A stretch of DNA of 39,595 bases from Utricularia gibba (taxonomy: Eukaryota > Streptophyta > Magnoliopsida > Lamiales > Lentibulariaceae). Under the pieces are notes generated by a model. The model was not told where the DNA came from. It worked only from the letters and a program-made list of their open reading frames with translations, and did no database searches. The stretch lies in NCBI GenBank assembly GCA_002189035.1, contig NEEC01000121.1, forward strand, positions 1 through 39,595, given 5' to 3'. Made by a program: the position numbers and the translations under genes. Below, piece by piece: positions 10,089-20,360 of this stretch (its first letter is position 1; each line of letters opens with the position of its first letter).

Positions 10089-11716
10089 AAAGTGGCCACC
10101 ACGTACGCGACAATGCGACTGAGGACACCGCAATCGACGCGAATGTCATTTCATGCATGCAAAACAAATGCATTTCATTCGACGATGTTAAATTTCGGAT
10201 TTCGAGGCGATCCGTTACAGTGCCTCAGGTGCGGTCCAACCCACACCTCATGATGGCCTCGTGCACTGTTGGTATCTCGTCGATATCTTGCAAACCGTAG
10301 TGAGTCACGCTTTGCTTGATATAGCGTTACGAAGCTCGCTCCGAGCCGGTCGAATTTCGTGTTCAAAGTTTCTCCATCCGACGAACCGTTACAGCTCGTA
10401 TTTTTGCCTGATAATAGCCCACACTTGTGCCACAAAGTGGCCACCACGTACGCGACAATGCGACTGAGGACACCGCAATCGACGCGAATGTCATTTCATG
10501 CATGCAAAACAAATGCATTTCATTCGACGATGTTAGGATTTCCGATCCGTTACAGTGCCTCAGGTCGATGGCCTCGTGCAAAGCGTAGTGAGTCACGCTT
10601 TGCTTGATATAGCGTTTCGAAGCTCGCTCCGAGCCGGTCGAATTTCGTGTTCAAAGTTTCTCCATCCGACGAACCGTTACAGCTCGTATTTTTGCCTGAT
10701 AATAGCCCACACTTGTGCCACAAAGTGGCCACCACGTACGCGACAATGCGACTGAGGACACCGACGCGAATGTCATTTCATGCATGCAAAACAAATGCAT
10801 TTCATTCGACGATGTTAAATTTCGGATTTCGAGGCGATCCGTTACAGTGCCTCAGGTGCCAACCCACACCTCATGATGGCCTCGTGCACTGCTTGGTATC
10901 TCGTCGATATCTTGCAAACCGTAGTGAGTCACGCTTTGCTTGATATAGCGTTACGAAGCTCGCTCCGAGCCGGTCGAATTTCGTGTTCAAAGTTTCTCCA
11001 TCCGACGAACCGTTACAGCTCGTATTTTTGCCTGATAATAGCCCACACTTGTGCCATGGCCACCACGTACGCGACAATGCGACTGAGGACACCGCAATCG
11101 ACGCGAATGTCATTTCATGCATGCAAAACAAATGCATTTCATTCGACGATGTTGCTCCGTTACAGTGCCTCAGGTGCGGTGCGTTATCTCGTCGATATCT
11201 TGCAAACCGTAGTGAGTCACGCTTTGCTTGATATAGCGTTTCGAAGCTCGGAGCCGGTCGAATTTCGTGTTCAAAGTTTCCATCCGACGAACCGTTACAG
11301 CTCGTATTTTTGCCTGATAATAGCCCACACTTACAAAGTGGCCACCACGTACGCGACAATGCGACTGAGGACACCGCAATCGACGCGAATGTCATTTCAT
11401 GCATGCAAAACAAATGCATTTCATTCGACGATGTTAAATTTCGGATTTCGAGGCGATCCGTTACAGTGCCTCAGGTGCGGTCCAACCCACACCTCATGAT
11501 GGCCTCGTGCACTGCTTGGTATCTCGTCGATATCTTGCAAACCGTAGTGATTTTTGCCTGATAATAGCCCACACTTGCTTACGCGACAATGCGACTTCGA
11601 CGCGAATGTCATTTCATGCGTTACGAAGCTCGCTCCGAGCCGGTCGAATTTCGTGTTCAAAGTTTCTCCATCCGACGAACCGTTACAGCTCGTATTTTTG
11701 CCTGATAATAGCCCAC
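10089..11716 (+). repeat. Shortened satellite units
   Basis: Units start near 10083 and at 10423, 10711, 11047, 11329 and 11573, with lengths of about 340, 288, 336, 282, 244 and 144 bp. The shortening comes from discrete internal deletions: around 10536-10585, 11154-11185, about 11550 (unit 226 joined to about 324) and 11588-11620. Unit 11573 begins with CACTTGCTTACGCGAC, the same internal junction found at 4776. Remaining sequence is close to consensus. Confidence 0.9.
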
Positions 11717-12058
11717 ACTTGTGCCACAAAGTGGCCACCACGTACGCGACAATGCGACTGAGGACACCGCAATCGACGCGAATGTCATTTCATGCATGCA
11801 AAAAAATGCATTTCATTCGACGATGTTAAATTTCGGATTTCGAGGCGATCCGTTACAGTGCCTCGGGTGCCATATCGATGGCCTCGAATGCAATCTCGTG
11901 CGTGGCCATATCTTGAAAACCGGTGAGTTTCACGATTTGTGCTTGATCATATGCCTCGTGCACTGCGAAGCTCGCTCCGAGCCGGTCGAATTTCGTGTTC
12001 AAAGTTTCTCCATCCGACGAACCGTTACAGCTCGTATTTTTGCCTGATAATAGCCCAC
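11717..12058 (+). repeat. Unit with a divergent central patch
   Basis: This unit has a near-normal length (342 bp), but 11869-11968 departs strongly from the consensus while keeping recognisable words in order (GATGGCCTCG, ATATCTTG, GTGAGT, GCTTGAT, CTCGTGCACTGC). Insertions and substitutions of a few bases each fill the gaps. It resembles an old diverged copy recombined into a young one; a poorly corrected stretch of assembly is the alternative. Confidence 0.85.
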
Positions 12059-14279
12059 ACTTGTGCCACAAAGTGGCCACCACGTACGCGACAATGCGAC
12101 TGAGGACACCGCAATCGACGCGAATGTCATTTCATGCATGCAAAACAAATGCATTTCATTCGACGATGTTAAATTTCGGATTTCGAGGCGATCCGTTACA
12201 GTGCCTCAGGTGGTCCAACCCACACCTCATGATGGCCTCGTGCACTGCTTGGTATCTCGTCGATATCTTGCAAACCGTAGTGAGTCACGCTTTGCTTGAT
12301 ATAGCGTTACGAAGCTCGCTCCGAGCCGGTCGAATTTCGTGTTCAAAGTTTCTCCATCCGACGAACCGTTACAGCTCGTATTTTTGCCTGATAATAGCCC
12401 ACACTTGTGCCACAAAGTGGCCACCACGTACGCGACAATGCGACTGAGGACACCGCAATCGACGCGAATGTCATTTCATGCATGCAAAACAAATGCATTT
12501 CATTCGACGATGTTAAATTTCGGATTTCGAATCCGTTACAGTGCCTCAGGTGGTCCAACCCACACCTCATGATGGCCTCGTGCACTGATCTCGTCGATAT
12601 CTTGCGTAGTGAGTCACGCTTTGCTTGATATAGCGTTTCGAAGCTCGCTCCGAGCCGGTCGAATGTGTTCAAAGTTTCTCCATCCGACGAACCGTTACAG
12701 CTCGTATTTTTGCCTGATAATAGCCCACACTTGTGTGGCCACCACGTACGCGACAATGCGACTGAGGACACCGCAATCGACGCGAATGTCATTTCATGCA
12801 TGCAAAACAAATGCATTTCATTCGACGATGTTAAATTTCGGATTTCGAGGCGATCCGTTACAGTGCCTCAGGTGCGGTCCAACCCACACCTCATGATGGC
12901 CTCGTGCACTGCTTGGTATCTCGTCGATATCTTGCAAACCGTAGTGAGTCACGCTTTGCTTGATATAGCGTTACGAAGCTCGCTCCGAGCCGGTCGAATT
13001 TCGTGTTCAAAGTTTCTCCATCCGACGAACCGTTACAGCTCGTATTTTTGCCTGATAATAGCCCACACTTGTGCCACAAAGTGGCCACCACGTACGCGAC
13101 AATGCGACTGAGGACACCGCAATCGACGCGAATGTCATTTCATGCATGCAAAAAAAATGCATTTCATTCGACGATGTTAAATTTCGGATTTCGAGGCGAT
13201 CCGTTACAGTGCCTCAACCCACACCTCATGATGGCCTCGTGCACTGTTTGGTATCTCGTCGATATCTTGCAAACCGTAGTGAGTCACGCTTTGCTTGATA
13301 TAGCGTTTCGAAGCTCGCTCCGAGCCGGTCGAATTTCGTGTTCAAAGTTTCTCCATCCGACGAACCGTTACAGCTCGTATTTTTGCCTGATAATAGCCCA
13401 CACTTGTGCCACAAAGTGGCCACCACGTACGCGACAATGCGACTGAGGACACCGCAATCGACGCGAATGTCATTTCATGCATGCAAAACAAATGCATTTC
13501 ATTCGACGATGTTAAATTTCGGATTTCGAGGCGATCCGTTACAGTGCCTCAGGTGCGGTCCAACCCACACCTCATGATGGCCTCGTGCACTGTTTGGTAT
13601 CTCGTCGATATCTTGCAAACCGTAGTGAGTCACGCTTTGCTTGATATAGCGTTACGAAGCTCGCTCCGAGCCGGTCGAATTTCGTGTTCAAAGTTTCTCC
13701 ATCCGACGAACCGTTACAGCTCGTATTTTTGCCTGATAATAGCCCACACTTGTGCCACAAAGTGGCCACCACGTACGCGACAATGCGACTGAGGACACCG
13801 CAATCGACGCGAATGTCATTTCATGCATGCAAAACAAATGCATTTCATTCGACGATGTTAAATTTCGGATTTCGAGGCGATCCGTTACAGTGCCTCAGGT
13901 GCGGTCCAACCCACACCTCATGATGGCCTCGTGCACTGCTTGGTATCTCGTCGATATCTTGCAAACCGTAGTGAGTCACGCTTTGCTTGATATAGCGTTT
14001 CGAAGCTCGCTCCGAGCCGGTCGAATTTCGTGTTCAAAGTTTCTCCATCCGACGAACCGTTACAGCTCGTATTTTTGCCTGATAATAGCCCACACTTGTG
14101 CCACAAAGTGGCCACCACGTACGCGACAATGCGACTGAGGACACCGCAATCGACGCGAATGTCATTTCATGCATGCAAAACAAATGCATTTCATTCGACG
14201 ATGTTAAATTTCGGATTTCGAGGCGATCCGTTACAGTGCCTCAGGTGGTCCAACCCACACCTCATGATGGCCTCGTGCA
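12059..14279 (+). repeat. Homogenised island 3
   Basis: Units start at 12059, 12403, 12729, 13067, 13402, 13748 and 14094. Units 13402 and 13748 are 346 bp; they differ from the reference mainly by GTTTGG for GCTTGG and by T253 for A253 respectively. The others carry small deletions near unit 125-160, 5-15 or 188-220. The flanking satellite is close to identical, so this segment was homogenised recently. There is no other content. Confidence 0.93.
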
Positions 14280-14411
14280 CTGTTTGGTATCGTCGATATT
14301 TGCAAACCGTAGTGAGTCAATATAGCGTTTCGCTCCGATCGAATTTCGTGTTCAAAGTTTCTCCATCCGACGAACCGTTACAGCTCGTATTTTTGCCTGA
14401 TAATAGCCCAC
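14094..14411 (+). repeat. Unit with a shared compound deletion
   Basis: This 318-bp copy lacks several short stretches in its last third: CGTCGATATTTGCAAACC, then GAGTCAATATAGCG, then TTTCGCTCCGATCG. The same combination occurs at about 5735-5785. At least four linked changes shared over 8.5 kb imply a common source copy that was moved or duplicated within the array. Confidence 0.88.
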
Positions 14412-15339
14412 ACTTGTGCCACAAAGTGGCCACCACGTACGCGACAATGCGACTGAGGACACCGCAATCGACGCGAATGTCATTTCATGCATGCAAAACA
14501 AATGCATTTCATTCGACGATGTTAAATTTCGGATTTCGAGGCGATCCGTTACAGTGCCTCAGGTGCGGTCCAGCCTCGTGCACTTTGGTATCTCGTCGAT
14601 ATCTTGCAAACCGTAGTGAGTCACGCTTTGCTTGATATAGCGTTTCGAAGCTCGCTCCGAGCCGGTCGAATTTCGTGTTCAAAGTTTCTCCATCCGACGA
14701 ACCGTTACAGCTCGTATTTTTGCCTGATAATAGCCCACACTTGTGCCACAAAGTGGCCACCACGTACGCGACAATGCGACTGAGGACACCGCAATCGACG
14801 CGAATGTCATTTCATGCATGCAAAACAAATGCATTTCATTCGACGATGTTAAATTTCGGATTTCGAGGCGATCCGTTACAGTGCCTCATGATGGCCTCGT
14901 GCAAGACACCGTCAATATAGCGTTACGAAGCTCGCTCCGTCGAATTTCGTGTTCAAAGTTTCTCCATCCGACGAACCGTTACAGCTCGTATTTTTGCCTG
15001 ATAATAGCCCACACTTGTGCCACAAAGTGGCCACCACGTACGCGACAATGCGACTGAGGACACCGCAATCGACGCGAATGTCATTTCATGCATGCAAAAC
15101 AAATGCATTTCATTCGACGATGTTAAATTTCGGATTTCGAGGCGATCCGTTACAGTGCCTCATCACCTCGTTCGGCCTCGCTCCATGGTCGAATACTGTC
15201 CGACGCCGTTGTTTTTGCATTGCCTGCATTTCATTCGACGATGTTAGCGAGGCGATCCGTTACAGTGCCTTGTGAAAAGTCAACATCGATCGACAATGAC
15301 GACCGTTACAGCTCGTATTTTTGCCTGATAATAGCCCAC
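14412..15339 (+). repeat. Shortened units with a scrambled stretch
   Basis: Units start at 14412 (327 bp), 14739 (274 bp) and 15013 (327 bp). The first lacks about 20 bases of the unit 160-180 segment. The second lost most of unit 150-245, leaving ATGATGGCCTCGTGCAAGAC. In the third, 15163-15300 is scrambled: it contains a second copy of GCATTTCATTCGACGATGTTAG and GGCGATCCGTTACAGTGCC inside the unit, as if a short upstream segment had been re-copied. No gene is present. Confidence 0.87.
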
Positions 15340-17377
15340 ACTTGTGCCACAAAGTGGCCACCACGTACGCGACAATGCGACTGAGGACACCGCAATCGAC
15401 GCGAATGTCATTTCATGCATGCAAAACAAATGCATTTCATTCGACGATGTTAAATTTCGGATTTCGAGGCGATCCGTTACAGTGCCTCGGGTGGTCCAAC
15501 CACACCTCATGATGGCCTCGGCACCACTGTCGATATCTTGTGCGTATATTTCACGCTGTGCTTGAGGCGTTTCAAGATATAGCTTTCGAAGCTCGCTCCA
15601 AATCGAATTTCGTGTTCAAAGTTTCTCCATCCGACGAACCGTTACAGCTCGTATTTTTGCCTGATAATAGCCCACACTTGTGCCACAAAGTGGCCACCAC
15701 GTACGCGACAATGCGACTGAGGACACCGCAATCGACGCGAATGTCATTTCATGCATGCAAAACAAATGCATTTCATTCGACGATGTTAAATTTCGGATTT
15801 CGAGGCGATCCGTTACAGTGCCTCAGGTGGGTCCAACCCACCCTCATGATGGCTCGTGCACTGCTTGGTATCTCGTCGATATCTTGCAAACCGTAGTGAG
15901 TCACGCTTTGCTTGATATAGCGTTACGAAGCTCGCTCCGAGCCGGTCGAATTTCGTGTTCAAAGTTAATCCGACGAACCGTTGCTCGTACACTGATAATA
16001 GCCCACACTTGTGCCACAAAGTGGCCACCACGTACGCGACAATGCGACTGAGGACACCGCAATCGACGCGAATGTCATTTCATGCATGCAAAACAAATGC
16101 ATTTCATTCGACGATGTTAAATTTCGGATTTCGAGGCGATCCGTTACAGTGCCTCAGGTGGGTCCAACCCACACCTCATGATGGCCTCGTGCACTGCTTG
16201 GTCTCGTCGATATCTTGCAAACCGTAGTGAGTCACGCTTTGCTTGATATAGCGTTACGAAGCTTTCGACTTTCGAGCCGGTCGAACGTTGCGACTCGTGT
16301 GTCAAATGTTTCATCCATCCGAACACCGTTGCTCGTATTTTTGCCTGATAATAGCCCACACTTGTGCCACAAAGTGGCCACCACGTACGCGACAATGCGA
16401 CTGAGGACACCGCAATCGACGCGAATGTCATTTCATGCATGCAAAACAAATGCATTTCATTCGACGATGTTAAATTTCGGATTTCGAGGCGATCCGTTAC
16501 AGTGCCTCAGGTCGCGCCAACCCACACCTCATATTGCCTCGTGCACTGCGTGTTACTGCGACTTCGATGTCATTTCATGCATGCAAAACAAATGCGTAGT
16601 GTCAAATTGCGAATTTCGAGGCTCCCCGACCGGTCGAATTTCGTGTTCAAAGTTTCTCCATCCGACGAACCGTTACAGCTCGTATTTTTGCCTGATAATA
16701 GCCCACACTTGTGCCACAAAGTGGCCACCACGTACGCGACAATGCGACTGAGGACACCGCAATCGACGCGAATGTCATTTCATGCATGCAAAACAAATGC
16801 ATGACGATGTTCGGATTTCGAGGCGATCCGTTACAGTGCATCTTGCAAACCGCACCTATGATTTCGTGCACGTTTGTCCATCTCGTCGATTCTTGCAAAA
16901 CGTAGCGAGTCACGCTTTGCTTGAATAGCGTAGTTCACGAATAGCACGCTCCGAGCCGGTCGAATTTCGTGTTCAAAGTTTCTCCATCCGACGAACCGTT
17001 ACAGCTCGTATTTTTGCCTGATAATAGCCCACACTTGTGCCACAAAGTGGCCACCACGTACGCGACAATGCGACTGAGGACACCGCAATCGACGCGAATG
17101 TCATTTCATGCATGCAAAACAAATGCATTTCATTCGACGATGTTAAATTTCGGATTTCGAGGCGATCCGTTACAGTGCCTCAGGTGCGGTCCAACCCACA
17201 CCTCATGATGGCCTCGTGCACTGTTGGTATCTCGTCGATATCTTGCAAACCGTAGTGAGTCACGCTTTGCTTGATATAGCGTTACGAAGCTCGCTCCGAG
17301 CCGGTCGAATTTCGTGTTCAAAGTTTCTCCATCCGACGAACCGTTACAGCTCGTATTTTTGCCTGATAATAGCCCAC
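15340..17377 (+). repeat. Satellite units with diverged patches
   Basis: Units start at 15340, 15676, 16007, 16360, 16707 and 17033, spaced 326-353 bp. Diverged patches lie at 15520-15605, 15966-15995, 16262-16335, 16512-16640 and 16800-16950; between them the sequence is consensus. The patch at 16560-16620 repeats GTCATTTCATGCATGCAAAA inside the same unit, a partial internal duplication. No reading frame or unrelated sequence was found. Confidence 0.87.
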
Positions 17378-17755
17378 ACTTGTGCCACAAAGTGGCCACC
17401 ACGTACGCGACAATGCGACTGAGGACGACCGCAATCGCAAATGTCATTTCATGCATGCAAAACAAATGCATTTCATTCGACGATTGCGACTGAGGAATTT
17501 CGGGCATTTCGAGGCGATTTCCGATTACAGTGCCTCGGTGTCGTGGTCCAACCCACACGCTCATGATCGGCCTCGTGCACTGTTTCGGTATCTCGTCGAT
17601 TTTGCAAATGTGCGTGTTAGTTTCGAGGCGATCTTACAGTGCTTGATATAGCGTTTCGAAGCTCACGCTCCGTTTCGAGCCGGTCGAATTTCGTGTTCAA
17701 AGTTTCTCATCCGACGAACCGTTACAGCTCGTATTTTTGCCTGATAATAGCCCAC
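17378..17755 (+). repeat. Insertion-rich 378-bp satellite unit
   Basis: Most aberrant copies are shorter than 346 bp; this one is about 32 bases longer. Many one- to ten-base insertions are scattered between 17425 and 17685, for example GAGGACGACCGCAATCGC, CGATTGCGACTGAGGAATTT, GGCGATTTCCGATTAC, CTCGGTGTCGTGG, CACGCTCATGATCGG and TCACGCTCCGTTTCGAG. The inserted words often copy neighbouring satellite sequence. It is either a much older copy or a stretch where several different copies were merged. Confidence 0.85.
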
Positions 17756-18403
17756 ACTTGTGCCACAAAGTGGCCACCACGTACGCGACAATGCGACTGA
17801 GGACACCGCAATCGACGCGAATGTCATTTCATGCATGCAAAACAAATGCATTTCATTCGACGATGTTAAATTTCGGATTTCGAGGCGATCCGTTACAGTG
17901 CCTCAGGTTGGTCCAATCACACCTCATGATGGCCTCGTGCACTGTTGGTATCGTACGCACGACGTTAAAGCTCGCTCCGAGCCGGTCGAATTTCGTGTTC
18001 AAAGTTTCTCCATCCGACGAACCGTTACAGCTCGTATTTTTGCCTGATAATAGCCCACACTTGTGCCACAAAGTGGCCACCACGTACGCGACAATGCGAC
18101 TGAGGACACCGCAATCGACGCGAATGTCATTTCATGCATGCAAAACAAATGCATTTCATTCGACGATGTTAAATTTCGGATTTCGAGGCGATCCGTTACA
18201 GTGCCTCAGGTGCGGTCCAACCCACACCTCATGATGCCTCGTGCACTGTTTGGTATCTCGTCGATATCTTGCAAACCGTAGTGAGTCACGCTTTGCTTGA
18301 TATAGCGTTTCGAAGCTCGCTCCGAGCCGGTCGAATTTCGTGTTCAAAGTTTCTCCATCCGACGAACCGTTACAGCTCGTATTTTTGCCTGATAATAGCC
18401 CAC
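17756..18403 (+). repeat. Two satellite units, first shortened
   Basis: Unit 17756 is 303 bp: it is normal to about 17945 and then jumps through a diverged GTACGCACGACGTTAAAG patch to the AGCTCGCTCC segment, losing roughly unit 205-255. Unit 18059 is 345 bp and near consensus with T253. The abrupt switch between the two follows the general pattern of internal deletion followed by a healthy neighbour. Confidence 0.92.
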
Positions 18404-18870
18404 ACTTGTGCCACAAAGTGGCCACCACGTACGCGACAATGCGACTGAGGACACCACACCGCGAATATTTCATGCATGCAGTTTCATATCGCTGTTAAAT
18501 TTCGGATTTCTCCGTGATATAGCGTTATCTCGTCGATATCTTGCAAACCGTCGCTCCGAGCCGGTCGAAAGTTTCTCCATCCGTGTTATTTTTGCAAAGT
18601 TTCTCCACCACGTACGCGACAATGCGAACCCGTTGTCACAGCATGCGCATTTCATTTTTGGATTTCGAGGCGATCCGTTACAGTGCCTCAGGTGGTCCAA
18701 CACACCTCATGATGGCCTCGTGCAATCTCGTCGATATCTTGCAAACCGTAGTGAGTCACGCTTTGCTTGATATAGCGTCGAAGCTCGCTCCGAGCCGGTC
18801 GAATTTCGTGTTCAAAGTTTCTCATCCGACGAACCGTTACAGCTCGTATTTTTGCCTGATAATAGCCCAC
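18404..18870 (+). repeat. 467-bp mosaic of partial satellite units
   Basis: The first 50 bases are normal. From 18455 to about 18690 the order of unit segments is jumbled: fragments of unit 60-130, 200-220, 262-300, then 22-40, 75-135 and so on, each with losses. The CGTCGATATCTTGCAAACCG segment occurs twice, at about 18533 and 18729. From 18690 the unit is normal again. The span best fits two truncated copies joined together. No coding or foreign sequence is visible. Confidence 0.82.
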
Positions 18871-20206
18871 ACTTGTGCCACAAAGTGGCCACCACGTACG
18901 CGACAATGCGACTGAGGACACCAAATCGACGCGAATGTCATTTCATGCATGCAAAACAATGCATTTCATTCGACGATGTTAAATTTCGGATTTCGAGGCG
19001 ATCCGTTACAGTGCCTCAGGTGCGGTCCAACCACACCTCATGATGGCCTCGTGCACTGTTTGGTATCTCGTCGATATCTTGCAAACCGTAGTGAGTCACG
19101 CTTTGCTTGATATAGCCGAAGCTCGCTCCGAGCCGGTCGAATTTCGTGTTCAAAGTTTCTCCATCCGACGAACCGTTACAGCTCGTATTTTTGCCTGATA
19201 ATAGCCCACACTTGTGCCACAAAGTGGCCACCACGTACGCGACAATGCGACTGAGGACACCGCAATCGACGCGAATGTCATTTCATGCATGCAAAACAAA
19301 TGCATTTCATTCGACGATGTTAAATTTCGGATTTCGAGGCGATCCGTTACAGTGCCTCGGTGCGGTCCAACCCACACCTCATGATGGCCTCGTGCACTGT
19401 TGGTATCTCGTCGATATCTTGCAAACCGTAGTGAGTCACGCTTTGCTTGATATAGCGTTACGAAGCTCGCTCCGAGCCGGTCGAATTTCGTGTTCAAAGT
19501 TTCTCCATCCGACGAACCGTTACAGCTCGTATTTTTGCCTGATAATAGCCCACACTTGTGCCACAAAGTGGCCACCACGTACGCGACAATGCGACTGAGG
19601 ACACAATCGACGCGAATGTCATTTCATGCATGCAATGCATTTCATTCGACGATGTTAAATTTCGGATTTCGAGGCGATCCGTTACAGTGCCTCAGGTGCG
19701 GTCCAACCCACACTCATGATGGCCTCGTGCATTTGGTATCTCGTCGATATCTTGCAAACCGTAGTGAGTCACGCTTTGCTTGATATAGCGTTACGAAGCT
19801 CGCTCCGAGCCGGTCGAATTTCGTGTTCAAAGTTTCTCCATCCGACGAACCGTTACAGCTCGTATTTTTGCCTGATAATAGCCCACACTTGTCCCACAAA
19901 GTGGCCCACGTACGCGACAATGCGACTGAGGACACGCAATCGACGCGAATGTCATTTCATGCATGCAAAAAAATGCATTTCATTCGACGATGTTAAATTT
20001 CGGATTTCGAGGCGATCCGTTACAGTGCCTCAGGTGCCTCATGATGCACTGCTTGGTATCTCGTCGATATCTTGCAAACCGTAGTGAGTCACGCTTTGCT
20101 TGATATAGCGTTACGAAGCTCGCTCCGAGCCGGTCGAATTTCGTGTTCAAAGTTTCTCCATCCGACGAACCGTTACAGCTCGTATTTTTGCCTGATAATA
20201 GCCCAC
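18871..20206 (+). repeat. Four near-consensus units
   Basis: Units start at 18871, 19210, 19554 and 19887, spaced 339, 344, 333 and 320 bp. Each has a few small deletions, mainly in the unit 146-195 segment, in the CACCGCAATCG stretch and in the A-rich run. Unit 19887 lacks most of the GCGGTCCAACCCACACC segment. No other content. Confidence 0.94.
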
Positions 20207-20360
20207 ACTTGTGCCACCAAACAATGCGACTGGGACCAATCGACAATGTCGCATGCACAAATGCATTTCTCCATCCGACGAACCGTTACCGCTCGTAATC
20301 GACTGCATAATGCCCACACTGCATGCCACATCCGACGAGTGGTATTTTTGCCTGACCCAC
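20207..20360 (+). repeat. 154-bp scrambled satellite fragment
   Basis: After GTGCCACCAAACAATGCG the sequence alternates words from unit 34-100 and unit 298-346, with two imperfect copies of the CATCCGACGA segment (near 20272 and 20329) and two CCCACACT segments. It then joins a normal unit at 20361 through CACTTGTACGTGGCC. It marks the right end of the region rich in rearrangements (4.6-20.4 kb); to the right no comparable patch occurs. Confidence 0.82.

Noticed and set aside
11869-11968. Foreign insert or transposon fragment in the unit at 11717
   Set aside because: Recognisable satellite words remain in order, the unit length is normal, and no terminal repeats or target duplication are visible; it is better read as a diverged satellite stretch.
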